A stretch of 64,000 bases of DNA from JAGWBD01 sp965220615 (GTDB lineage: Bacteria; Chloroflexota; Anaerolineae; Aggregatilineales; Phototrophicaceae). Below, one piece after another: positions 24,746-32,778 of the stretch. The DNA is taken from assembly GCA_965220615.1 (NCBI GenBank), contig CBDCQL010000002.1, positions 868,001 to 932,000 on the forward strand, written 5' to 3'. The stretch's first letter is position 1. Each line of letters opens with the position of its first letter. The position numbers and the translations under genes are program-made. The notes under the pieces are model-generated. The model saw only the letters and a program-made list of their open reading frames with translations. It was not told the DNA's origin and did not search any database.

Positions 24746-25594
24746 ATGCTCTTGCAGCACAAGGTTGGCGTCATCGGGTGGCCGGTAGAGCACAGCGTTA
24801 GCCCGCAGATGCACAATGCCGCCCTGCGCGCGGCGGGGCTTGCCGACTGGCATTACGAGCGCATCGCTATCCCGCCGGACATCGTGGGGCACAGCCTGCG
24901 CACCCTGCGTGACGAGGGCGGTTTCTTTGGCCTGAATGTGACAGTGCCGCACAAACAGGCCGTCCTGCCCTATGTGCGACCGGATGAAGTCGCGCTGGCG
25001 CTGGGAGCGGTCAACACCATCGATTTCCGCGACAACAGCGCGACCAACACGGATCACATTGGTCTGGTTGATGACCTGCTCGCCCACGGCGTAGAGCTGG
25101 CGGGCGTCCGCGCGCTGGTGCTGGGCGCGGGCGGTTCGGCGCGCGCAGCCGTCTACGGGCTCAAGCGGGCCGGCGCCGACGTGACCGTCGTCAACCGCAC
25201 AGAGTCCCGGGCAAGCGACATGCTGGCGCATCTAAGGCGAACTGCGGACATCAGGGATGTTGCGCTGCTCACGATAGAGCAGGCCGCCAGCAGGGAACCG
25301 TCACTGGTGGTCAACTGCACCTCGCTGGGCATGTGGCCCAATGTAGACAGCTGTCCCTGGCCAGCCTCTATCCTCTTTCCCGCCGGCGCTACAGGATATG
25401 ATCTCGTGTACCGGCCGCGTCGGACCCGTTTTATGGACCTGGTTGAGGCCAGTGGCGGTCGGGCCATCGGCGGGTTGGGGATGCTGGTGAGACAGGGCGC
25501 GGCATCCTTCGCCATCTGGACCGGTCGTCAGGCTGACATCGACGTCATGCTCGGCGCTGCTGAAGCGGCGCTGCCCGCTGACGATGAGTCCTGA
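24746..25594 (+). CDS. aroE: Shikimate dehydrogenase
   Basis: This 282-residue NADP-dependent enzyme reduces 3-dehydroshikimate to shikimate. Present are the substrate-binding GWPVEHSVSPQMHNAA, the catalytic Lys in GLNVTVPHKQAV, GAVNTI, the Rossmann GAGGSARAAV, an NRT motif typical of NADP preference, NCTSLGM and GLGMLVRQGA. The ATG follows GGGAGG. It belongs to the aro operon despite the 43-bp gap before it. Confidence 0.95.
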   Translation: MLLQHKVGVIGWPVEHSVSPQMHNAALRAAGLADWHYERIAIPPDIVGHSLRTLRDEGGFFGLNVTVPHKQAVLPYVRPDEVALALGAVNTIDFRDNSATNTDHIGLVDDLLAHGVELAGVRALVLGAGGSARAAVYGLKRAGADVTVVNRTESRASDMLAHLRRTADIRDVALLTIEQAASREPSLVVNCTSLGMWPNVDSCPWPASILFPAGATGYDLVYRPRRTRFMDLVEASGGRAIGGLGMLVRQGAASFAIWTGRQADIDVMLGAAEAALPADDES

Positions 25595-25611
25595 CGCCAG
25601 GGAGTGAATTC

Positions 25612-26799
25612 ATGATCAGATACCTGACGGCGGGCGAAAGTCACGGTCCGCAAATAGACGCCATTGTGGATGGCGTGCCGGCAGGACTGGCGCTTTCTGC
25701 CGAGGACATCAATCGTCAACTCTTCAGGCGTCAGCAGGGTTACGGCGCCGGTGGACGCATGAGCATCGAGAAGGACCGCGTGCAAATCAGCGCAGGCCGG
25801 ATGAACGGTCTGACGACCGGCGCACCGATTGCCCTTACGGTCAGCAATCGCGACTGGCGCAACTGGCGCGAGCGGGACGTGACACCGATGACCACGCCGC
25901 GACCGGGTCACGCAGATCTGACCGGTGCCATCAAGTATGGCTATCGTGAGCTGAGGCTCTCGCTGGAACGCGCCAGCGCGCGGGAAACGACCATGCGCGT
26001 GGCGGTAGGGGCCATTTGCCGGCGGATGCTGGCAGAGTTCGGCATTGTCATCGGCGGCTACATCACGCGGATAGGCGCTGTGGAACTGGACCTGGCGGAA
26101 GAGTGGCCGGTTGACTATGAAACGCGCTTTCGGGATGCGGAGGCCAACGACGTTCGTTGCCCGGACGAGGGCGTGGCGGCCAGTATGCACGAGGAAATCC
26201 GCCAGGCGATCATCGACAAGGACACGCTGGGCGGCATTATGGAACTGGTGGCACTGAACGCGCCGCCCGGTCTGGGCAGTTACGTGCAGCATGACCGCCG
26301 CCTGGATGCCCGGATCGTGGGCGCCATGGTTGGCATTCATGCGATGAAGGGCGCCGAGATCGGCAGCGCCTTCGCGAACTCGGCGAGGCGGGGTACGCAG
26401 GTGCACGACGAAATCACGCTGGCGGAGGACGGGGATGCCCTGAGTCGTCGCAGCAACCGGGCTGGCGGCATTGAGGGAGGTATTTCTACCGGCGAGCCCA
26501 TCGTGGCGCGCGTCGCCATGAAACCCATTTCCACGGTCTTGAGGGGCTTTGCCTCAATCGACCTGGCCAATGGCGAAGCTCAGGATACGACCTATGAACG
26601 CAGCGATTTTTGCGCCCTGCCGCGGGCCGTGCCAGTCGGTGAAGCCGTTCTGTCCATTGTGCTGGCGGACGCGTTGCTGGAGAAACTGGGCGGTGACAGC
26701 ATGGACGAGATGCGGCCGAGGCTCAAGGCCTTGCGAAGGGCACGTCTGAGCGACCTGCCAATGGACGACGTTCCCTGGCGCTTTGGCTATGAAGACTAA
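25612..26799 (+). CDS. aroC: Chorismate synthase
   Basis: This 395-residue FMN-dependent enzyme eliminates phosphate from EPSP to give chorismate. Signatures include the N-terminal LTAGESHGPQ, RRQQGYGAGGRM, RPGHADLTGAIKYG, the active-site region SLERASARETTMRVAVGA, and GGIEGGISTGEPI. It lacks extra domains. Its end overlaps aroK by 11 bp. No dedicated flavin reductase gene is nearby, so FMN would be reduced by a general enzyme. Confidence 0.96.
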   Translation: MIRYLTAGESHGPQIDAIVDGVPAGLALSAEDINRQLFRRQQGYGAGGRMSIEKDRVQISAGRMNGLTTGAPIALTVSNRDWRNWRERDVTPMTTPRPGHADLTGAIKYGYRELRLSLERASARETTMRVAVGAICRRMLAEFGIVIGGYITRIGAVELDLAEEWPVDYETRFRDAEANDVRCPDEGVAASMHEEIRQAIIDKDTLGGIMELVALNAPPGLGSYVQHDRRLDARIVGAMVGIHAMKGAEIGSAFANSARRGTQVHDEITLAEDGDALSRRSNRAGGIEGGISTGEPIVARVAMKPISTVLRGFASIDLANGEAQDTTYERSDFCALPRAVPVGEAVLSIVLADALLEKLGGDSMDEMRPRLKALRRARLSDLPMDDVPWRFGYED

Positions 26800-27286
26800 T
26801 ATCGTCCTGACCGGCTTCATGGGCAGCGGCAAGTCGACCGTCGGTCGACTGGTTGCCGAGGCGCTTCAGCTCTCCTTTGTGGACAGCGATGACTTGATCG
26901 TCGAGCGCGCCGGCAAGTCGATTGCGCAGATCTTTGCCGACGAGGGAGAGGGTGGCTTTCGCAGGCTGGAAGGCAGTGTGTGCCGGCACCTGGCCAGGCA
27001 GGAAGACCTGGTCATCGCCACCGGAGGCGGTGCGTTGCTGGATGAGCAAAACCGCAACGCACTGGAAGACAAGGGAATCCTGATCTGTTTGCTGGCGTCG
27101 CCGGGAATCATTCGTCAACGTCTGGCCGGGGAGAGCGGTCGCCCGCTTTTCGAAGGCAACTGGGAGGCGCTGTATGAAGACCGTCTGCCCGCCTATCGAC
27201 GCATCCTGCATCGCATAGACACGGACCAAAGGACTCCGCAGGAAACGGCGCAGAAAGTGGTGGAACTGTGGCGCACATCCCGGTAA
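26789..27286 (+). CDS. aroK: Shikimate kinase
   Basis: This 165-residue P-loop kinase phosphorylates shikimate. Walker A GFMGSGKSTVGRL lies near residue 10; the shikimate-binding residues lie in DSDDLI, FRRLEG and IATGGGALL; and the lid-region Arg is in SGRPLF. I chose ATG 26789 (MKTNIVLTG) rather than an upstream TTG, because it gives the standard length. It overlaps aroC by 11 bp and aroB by 19 bp. Confidence 0.93.
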   Translation: MKTNIVLTGFMGSGKSTVGRLVAEALQLSFVDSDDLIVERAGKSIAQIFADEGEGGFRRLEGSVCRHLARQEDLVIATGGGALLDEQNRNALEDKGILICLLASPGIIRQRLAGESGRPLFEGNWEALYEDRLPAYRRILHRIDTDQRTPQETAQKVVELWRTSR

Positions 27287-28341
27287 AGGGCTCTGGCGGC
27301 GGCTACGACATCCTGATCGAACCCGGTCTGTTGCAACAGGGCGAGCGGCTGGCCAGGGATTGCGATCTTGCCGGTCGGGTGGTCGTAGGCACCACGGAGG
27401 TCATCGCGCGTACGCATGGCCGTGCCCTGGCGCAACAACTGCCGGATGCCGCACTGGTCACCATGTCTGATGGCGAAAAACACAAGTCACTGGAGACCGT
27501 GGCGCAGTTGTACAGTGACCTTGTGGCAGCCGGTCTGGACCGGCAGGGGACGGTATTGGCGCTTGGCGGTGGTGTCGCCTGTGACACTTTTGGTTTTGCC
27601 GCCTCGACCTACCTGCGAGGCGTTCGCCTGGTCATGGCGCCAACATCCTTGCTGGCCATGGTTGACGCCAGCGTGGGAGGCAAGACAGGCGTCGACATTG
27701 CAGAAGGCAAAAATCTGGTAGGGACATTTGCGCGACCGGCGGCGGTTCTCATCGACACCGACGTGCTTGAGACCCTGCCGGAACGGGAATGGCGTAATGG
27801 CATGGCCGAGGTCCTCAAGCACGGGCTGCTGGCCGACGCTCAATTGCTTGATCCGGCGCTGCACAGTCGAAACAATGCCCCGGCCCTGGTCAGCCGGGCC
27901 GTGCAGGTCAAGGTGGACCTGGTCGAGCGCGATCCCTATGAACAAAACGTGCGCGCCTGGCTCAACCTTGGACACACTTTCGCGCACGCTATCGAACTGG
28001 TCAGCAAATTTTGCTGGTCTCATGGTGAAGCCGTGGGCGTCGGACTGGTGGCAGCGGCGCGGCTTTCCCATTCTATTGGCCTGTGTTCCGCTGCGCTGAC
28101 AGACCAGGTCGAAGCCTGTGTCGCGCGGGCGGGATTGCCGGTTCGTCTGGGTGGCATGGATGCCGAAGCGATTTGCGCCGCCATGGCGACCGACAAGAAA
28201 CGGCGGGCCGGTCGCGTTCGCTTTGTGCTTTTGCGGGCGCTGCACGACGTGACCCTGGTGGATGACGTTCCCATGTCGGCGGTTGTCGAGGTCCTGAACG
28301 GGATGCAGGGAGAACCGGAGCAGGAGGAAAGATCATGCTGA
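27268..28341 (+). CDS. aroB: 3-dehydroquinate synthase
   Basis: This 357-residue NAD- and Zn/Co-dependent enzyme turns DAHP into 3-dehydroquinate. Family motifs seen are DGEKHKSLETV, the NAD-binding ALGGGVACDTFGFAAST, TSLLAMVDASVGGKTGVD, the metal ligands in the WRNGMAEVLKHG region, NLGHTFAHAIE and SHGEAVGVGLV. The start is GTG 27268, inside aroK. It acts on the product of DAHP synthase, whose gene is not in this window. Confidence 0.95.
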   Translation: MAHIPVKGSGGGYDILIEPGLLQQGERLARDCDLAGRVVVGTTEVIARTHGRALAQQLPDAALVTMSDGEKHKSLETVAQLYSDLVAAGLDRQGTVLALGGGVACDTFGFAASTYLRGVRLVMAPTSLLAMVDASVGGKTGVDIAEGKNLVGTFARPAAVLIDTDVLETLPEREWRNGMAEVLKHGLLADAQLLDPALHSRNNAPALVSRAVQVKVDLVERDPYEQNVRAWLNLGHTFAHAIELVSKFCWSHGEAVGVGLVAAARLSHSIGLCSAALTDQVEACVARAGLPVRLGGMDAEAICAAMATDKKRRAGRVRFVLLRALHDVTLVDDVPMSAVVEVLNGMQGEPEQEERSC

Positions 28342-28787
28342 AGGGCCGCATTCTGGTGTTGCAGGGGCCGAACCTCAACCTGCTGGGAACCCGCGAACCG
28401 GACGTATACGGAGCCCTCACGCTCGAAGCAATTCATGAGCACGTTCAGGAGCATGCTGCCCGCCGGCGCATCGCTGTAGCGACGTTTCAATCCAACCATG
28501 AGGGTGCACTGATTGACCGGCTGCATGCGGCCCGGGATGAAGTGGACGGCGCGGTGATCAATGCCGGCGCTTTCACCCACACGTCCGTGGCGCTGAGAGA
28601 TGCCATTTCGGCGATTGGTCTGCCTGTGGTTGAAGTCCATCTCTCCAACGTGCATGCCAGAGAAACATTTCGTCACCACTCCATGCTGGCCCCCGTCTGC
28701 ATCGGCGTAATCGTCGGCTTCGGCTTGCACAGTTATTTGCTGGCGCTGGATGCCCTGCTGGGGCACGTTGGTCAACCGGACGAGTAA
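28335..28787 (+). CDS. aroQ: 3-dehydroquinate dehydratase, type II
   Basis: This 150-residue type II dehydroquinase (dodecameric, trans-elimination) has PNLNLLGTREPDVYG with the catalytic Tyr, FQSNHEGALIDRLH, NAGAFTHTSVALRDA, and VEVHLSNVHARETFRHHS with the catalytic His and Arg region. It is the last gene of the aro operon. With aroB, E, K, A and C it completes the route from DAHP to chorismate. Confidence 0.94.
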   Translation: MLKGRILVLQGPNLNLLGTREPDVYGALTLEAIHEHVQEHAARRRIAVATFQSNHEGALIDRLHAARDEVDGAVINAGAFTHTSVALRDAISAIGLPVVEVHLSNVHARETFRHHSMLAPVCIGVIVGFGLHSYLLALDALLGHVGQPDE

Positions 28788-28847
28788 ACTTGTATTCCTT
28801 GACCAGGGATACACAGACTTATCTGTAAAAAAGCACACAGGTAGCAA

Positions 28848-28877
28848 GCGGCAGGCTTGACTAGACTGGTCTGCCGC
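28848..28877 (+). terminator. Hairpin after aroQ, possible operon terminator
   Basis: GCGGCAG (28848-28854) is perfectly complementary to CTGCCGC (28871-28877) across a 16-base loop. It is followed by a T-rich but interrupted tract (CTTCATTTCTTT). It lies in the 113-bp gap before the glutamine synthetase gene. It may end the aro transcript or be a leader structure of the next gene. Confidence 0.4.
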
Positions 28878-28900
28878 CTTCATTTCTTTCCCGAGGGGCC

Positions 28901-30235
28901 ATGCCGGACGCCGGATCCATCATCGACATCTTCAAACGGGACGGGCTGAGTTACATCAACCTGTGGTTTGTCGATGTTTCGGGTGGTGTCAAGAGCATCA
29001 TCATCCCGGCCGAAAGGATTGAGGAAGTCCTGGAGCGCGGCGTCCTGTTCGACGGGTCTTCGCTGGAAGGCGTTTCCCGTTCGGTCGAAAGCGAACTTCT
29101 TCTCGTACCTGATGTCAATACTTTCGCGATTTTGCCCTGGGACAGTCCTGAAGAACGTGTCGGTCGCCTGATCTGTCAGGTGCATACGCCCCATGGAGAA
29201 CCTTACTCGGGAGACCCGCGCAGGGCCCTGCAAAATGTGCTCAACCAGGCGCAGGCAATGGGCTACAGTTTCCGCACAGGTGTGGAGCTGGAGTTCTTTC
29301 TCTTCCAACTGGACGACCATGGCGTGGCCTTGCCCGCCTGGCCGCACGACTCCGTCAGTTACTTTGATTTGTCCACCAACTTCCGCCAATCCATTCGCCG
29401 CAAAATGGTTGCCACCCTGACGCGACTTGGCATGTCTGTCATTTCCTCGCACCACGAAATCGGCTCCGGCCAACACGAGATAAATTTTGGTTATGAAGAG
29501 GCGTTGACCACTGCGGACCAGGTCCTTACGGCCCGGGTGGCGTTGAAGTCCGTTGCGCAGCACAATAACCTTCATTGCACTTTCATGCCCCGTCCGCGAC
29601 GGGACTTGCCAGGATCGGGAATGCATACGCACCAAAGTCTTCACTCGACAGAGACCGGCGCCAATCTCTTTGGCGATTCCGGGCATGAATACGGGCTGTC
29701 CGAGACCGGTCGCTGGTTTCTTGCCGGTCAACTGCACCATGCGCGCGCGATGGTGGCCGTGCTTGCGCCGCTGGTCAATTCCTACAAGCGTCTCGGCACC
29801 AGTATTGAAGCGCCGGTCTACGTGACCTGGGCCCACATCAATCGCGCCGCGTTGATACGTGTGCCAGGACTGATGCCCGACGATGGCGCGCACACACGGC
29901 TGGAGTTGCGCTGCCCGGATCCTTCCAGCAATCCCTATCTGGCAGCTGCGGTGATGCTGGCCGCCGGTCTTGACGGTATCCGCCAGAAAATGCCACTGCC
30001 GGAACCGCTGGAGGAAGATTTGCTGGGGCAGGACCGCGCCCGCCTGCGGCGAGCCAAAGTGCTTCCGGCTACGCTGGAAGAGGCACTGCTGGCCCTGGAA
30101 GCGGACGAAACGATCCTTTCGGCCCTGGGCCCCTATATCAGCAACAGCTTTCTCGCCTCCCGCCGCGAAGAAGTCGAGGACTTCAATCGTCAGGTCACGG
30201 ACTGGGAAATGGAACGATACTTCCAGAAATACTAG
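28901..30235 (+). CDS. glnA: Glutamine synthetase, type I (alpha-like)
   Basis: This 444-residue GSI enzyme or close homologue makes Gln from Glu, ammonia and ATP. It has a beta-grasp N-domain, FDGSSLEGVSRS, the catalytic core segments VELEFFLF, HHEIGSGQHEINF, GSGMHTHQSLHS, NSYKRLG and the RLELRCPDPSSNPYLAAA Arg/Glu set. The length and the lack of the adenylylation motif (NLYDLPPEE type) place it with GSI-alpha or GlnA-like proteins rather than adenylylated GSI-beta. Related GS-like enzymes ligate other amines, so the substrate is likely but not certain. A GAGGGG ribosome-binding site precedes ATG 28901. Confidence 0.85.
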   Translation: MPDAGSIIDIFKRDGLSYINLWFVDVSGGVKSIIIPAERIEEVLERGVLFDGSSLEGVSRSVESELLLVPDVNTFAILPWDSPEERVGRLICQVHTPHGEPYSGDPRRALQNVLNQAQAMGYSFRTGVELEFFLFQLDDHGVALPAWPHDSVSYFDLSTNFRQSIRRKMVATLTRLGMSVISSHHEIGSGQHEINFGYEEALTTADQVLTARVALKSVAQHNNLHCTFMPRPRRDLPGSGMHTHQSLHSTETGANLFGDSGHEYGLSETGRWFLAGQLHHARAMVAVLAPLVNSYKRLGTSIEAPVYVTWAHINRAALIRVPGLMPDDGAHTRLELRCPDPSSNPYLAAAVMLAAGLDGIRQKMPLPEPLEEDLLGQDRARLRRAKVLPATLEEALLALEADETILSALGPYISNSFLASRREEVEDFNRQVTDWEMERYFQKY

Positions 30236-30374
30236 CCGCAGACCCAATCGCCAAACCATCTGACCGTCACAGACCCCAGGCCCGGTGCCGCACGGGTAGC
30301 CGCACAATTGCATGCAATGAGTCTGCTTCAGATTTCCCGGGGTCAGCGCTGTCCCGCCACCAGCGCATGAATGC

Positions 30375-30403
30375 TTGAGAGCGAGCCGCATGTACGTTAA
30401 CAT
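30375..30403 (+). promoter_or_regulatory. Candidate promoter of the ricT-lmbE-purA genes
   Basis: TTGAGA (30375-30380), 17-bp spacer, TAACAT (30398-30403), within the 198-bp gap after glnA. The predicted start near 30410 leaves a short leader before the ATG at 30434. Confidence 0.5.
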
Positions 30404-30433
30404 GGTATGGGTGCCAGCATGCGGAGTTACAGT

Positions 30434-31375
30434 ATGGCCGTAACCAAAGAGGCGCCGACAACCGTTGCGGGGGTCCGCTTCACCAAGGTCGGCAAGTTGT
30501 ACCATTTTGACCACAGCGCATTTCCTGACCTCGCAGCCGGAGACTACGTCATCGTCGAAACTGTTCGCGGCCGTCAGATGGGCCAGGTGATGGGTTTCAC
30601 GGAGTCCGAGAAATCTTCGAGACATCGCAACGCGCCGGTACTGCGCATGGCGACTTCGCGGGATATGGCCCTGCGTCAGCATTGGGAAGCCCAGCAGGAT
30701 GACGCCTTGCGTGTGTGCGAGCAATTGGCCGTAGCCTGGGACAATTTGCGCGAAGTGAAGTTTGTCGCGGCGCAATACAATTTTGATGGCAGCCTGCTGA
30801 CCTTTTTGTACGCTTCCGAGGAAAACGTCAATCCAGGTCGCTTCTGGAACGCCCTGCAACGGAAATTCAGCGCCACCGTCGAAATGCGCCAGATTGGCCC
30901 CCGTGACGTGGCCCGCCTGCTGGGCGGCTACGGCGCTTGCGGGGAGTTGCGTTGCTGCAGCACTTTCCTCACAGATTTCAGCCCCATATCGATCAAGATG
31001 GCCAAGGCCCAGGGGATATCGCTCAATCCTTCAGAAATCACCGGCATGTGCGGTCGCCTGCGCTGTTGCCTCGTATACGAATACGAGCAATACGCCGAGG
31101 CCCGCAAAAAGCTGCCGCGGCGCGGTAGAACGATGGGCACACCCTGGGGTGAGTGCAAGGTGATTGACGTGCATCCGCTGCAGGACGCAGTCACTGTAAT
31201 CACGTCCGAGGGGCGCAAACTTGTGCGCCGCGAGGAGCTCGTGCCACTGGCCGAACTGCGGGCCCTGCAGCAAAAGGCGGAGAAACCCTGCGACCGGCAC
31301 GGAGATGAACCCTGTGAATGCGGCAAAAAACCAGGCGAACGCCGCAGTGACGCCAGAGCGGATGGAAAGACATGA
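30434..31375 (+). CDS. ricT: PSP1-domain protein, RicT (YaaT) family
   Basis: This 313-residue PSP1-domain protein is related to Bacillus RicT, part of the Fe-S Y-complex that affects RNase Y-dependent mRNA maturation. The central PSP1 region contains GGYGACGELRCCSTFL and GMCGRLRCCLVYEYE, the paired Cys motifs that bind Fe-S clusters in the family. A further Cys/His cluster lies at the C-terminus (PCDRHGDEPCECG), beyond the usual domain. RicA and RicF partners are not in the window. The start at 30434 follows CGGAG by 7 bp. It overlaps the LmbE gene by 4 bp. Confidence 0.85.
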   Translation: MAVTKEAPTTVAGVRFTKVGKLYHFDHSAFPDLAAGDYVIVETVRGRQMGQVMGFTESEKSSRHRNAPVLRMATSRDMALRQHWEAQQDDALRVCEQLAVAWDNLREVKFVAAQYNFDGSLLTFLYASEENVNPGRFWNALQRKFSATVEMRQIGPRDVARLLGGYGACGELRCCSTFLTDFSPISIKMAKAQGISLNPSEITGMCGRLRCCLVYEYEQYAEARKKLPRRGRTMGTPWGECKVIDVHPLQDAVTVITSEGRKLVRREELVPLAELRALQQKAEKPCDRHGDEPCECGKKPGERRSDARADGKT

Positions 31376-32094
31376 GTGACGTCATGCAGGATGGCATTCG
31401 ACGCGTCGTGGGTGTTTTTGCCCATCCGGACGATCCGGAAATCCTGGCCGGGGGGACCTTCGCCCGCTGGGCGGATGAAGGGGCAGAAATCATCTTTGTA
31501 ATGGCCACCAGCGGCGACAAGGGCAGTTCTGACCCCGACATGACGCCCGAACAACTGGTTGCCATTCGGGAAGAGGAGGAGCGAAGGGCGGCTGCGGCGC
31601 TCGGTGTAAAGGACGTCATCTTTTTGCGCTATCCGGATGGCGAACTTGAGCCCTCGCTCGACCTCCGACGCGACATCGTTCGCGAAATCCGGCGCTTTAG
31701 GCCAGACGTGCTGGTGACCTTCGATCCCTCCAACTGGTACAGCGAAAACCGCATCAATCATTCGGACCATCGGGCCATCGGCGAAGCCGCGCTGGCAGCC
31801 GCATTTCCCACGGCGCGCGACCGTCTGAATTTCCCCGAAATGGAGCGTGACGAAGGACTGTCCGCCCACAAGACCCGCTTCGTTTACATCGCCAACGCGA
31901 TAAACCCCAACACCTCGATTGACATCACCGACTATGTGGAGACCAAGATCCAGTCGTTGCGAGAGCACAAGAGTCAAATGGGCCTTTCGGAAGGGCTGGC
32001 TGAACGCATTCGCTCACGCGCGCTGGACCCGCGCGCCCCTGAAGGCGCACCGCGATACATCGAGTCTTTTTTCGTCGTAACCCTTCGAGTTTAG
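31372..32094 (+). CDS. LmbE/PIG-L family N-deacetylase
   Basis: This 240-residue Zn-dependent deacetylase-fold enzyme has the metal/catalytic motif AHPDDPE at about residue 17 and the distal His motif NHSDHRA at about residue 125. Known members deacetylate N-acetylglucosaminyl groups in GPI, mycothiol and bacillithiol pathways or in antibiotics. No thiol-biosynthesis partner lies beside it, so the substrate is open. It overlaps ricT by 4 bp and is directly abutted (TAGATG) by the next gene. Confidence 0.85.
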   Translation: MSDVMQDGIRRVVGVFAHPDDPEILAGGTFARWADEGAEIIFVMATSGDKGSSDPDMTPEQLVAIREEEERRAAAALGVKDVIFLRYPDGELEPSLDLRRDIVREIRRFRPDVLVTFDPSNWYSENRINHSDHRAIGEAALAAAFPTARDRLNFPEMERDEGLSAHKTRFVYIANAINPNTSIDITDYVETKIQSLREHKSQMGLSEGLAERIRSRALDPRAPEGAPRYIESFFVVTLRV

Positions 32095-32775
32095 ATGCCG
32101 GCCCGTGCGGCGTTGCGCTGGCGGGAGGCCAGGGGCTGGCTGGTGCTGTCCGGAAACGCCTCGGGCAGTGAATCCGTCCGGGCCCGGGCGTTGACCGTTG
32201 CGGCGGGCGAGGGGCCGATCGCAGTCCTTTCCTGTGGCGGCGACAACGAGGCGGCCGGGCGCACGCTGGAGGATTTTGAGGATCTCGGCGATCGTCCCGT
32301 CTATCTCGTGGATGCGCTGGTCGAAGACGACGATTCGTTGCGGGCAAGTCTTTCCAACGCGGGCATGATTGTTGTGACCTGTGCCGAGGACCCGGTTGTG
32401 GCGCACGATGCCCTTTCTGGCGCGACGAACGAAGGGGTCTTCAGCGCCTGGGAAGCCGGCGCGCTGGTGTTGCTGGAAGGTCCGGCTGCCATGTGCGGCG
32501 GGGCATGGGTGGTGACGGAAGACCTGGAATTCAGGGATGCCCTTGCCTGGCTGACCGAAACGCTGGTTTTGCCCGGAACTGAGGATGCTGCTGCGAGCGA
32601 GTACACCCGTGCCTTGCTGGGCAGGGAGCGTCAAGGCGTCGCCCTCGGAATTGGCGAAAATGCTGCCCTCGCGTTGGGGCCATCCGGCGAACTGGAAATC
32701 TGGGGCCGGCAGGAGGTGAGCATCGCGCTGGGCGCTGCCTGGCAGGCCGTTTTGGACGGAGAGACAGGAGCATAG
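32095..32775 (+). CDS. Peptidase S51/cyanophycinase-like protein lacking the catalytic Ser
   Basis: This 226-residue protein follows the layout of S51 / cyanophycinase-like class I amidotransferase-fold hydrolases. It has an N-terminal strand with LSCGGDNEAAGRTLEDFEDLG, a strand-helix IVVTCAEDP where GGDQ is expected, then WEAGALVLLEGPAAM where the nucleophile elbow GTSAGA should be. The C-terminal ALGIGENAALAL matches the GIGIDE.TA type segment. The nucleophilic Ser is missing, so peptidase activity is unlikely. It may be a binding or scaffold protein. It is co-transcribed with the LmbE gene (ATG follows its TAG) and purA (3-bp gap). The family call is my inference from motif order. Confidence 0.45.
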   Translation: MPARAALRWREARGWLVLSGNASGSESVRARALTVAAGEGPIAVLSCGGDNEAAGRTLEDFEDLGDRPVYLVDALVEDDDSLRASLSNAGMIVVTCAEDPVVAHDALSGATNEGVFSAWEAGALVLLEGPAAMCGGAWVVTEDLEFRDALAWLTETLVLPGTEDAAASEYTRALLGRERQGVALGIGENAALALGPSGELEIWGRQEVSIALGAAWQAVLDGETGA

Positions 32776-32778
32776 ACC

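Noticed and set aside
28880..30859. 659-codon open frame on the minus strand opposite glutamine synthetase
   Set aside because: It is the mirror of a strongly conserved GS gene in GC-rich DNA. Its translation has no recognisable domain and it crosses the glnA-ricT spacer and promoter.
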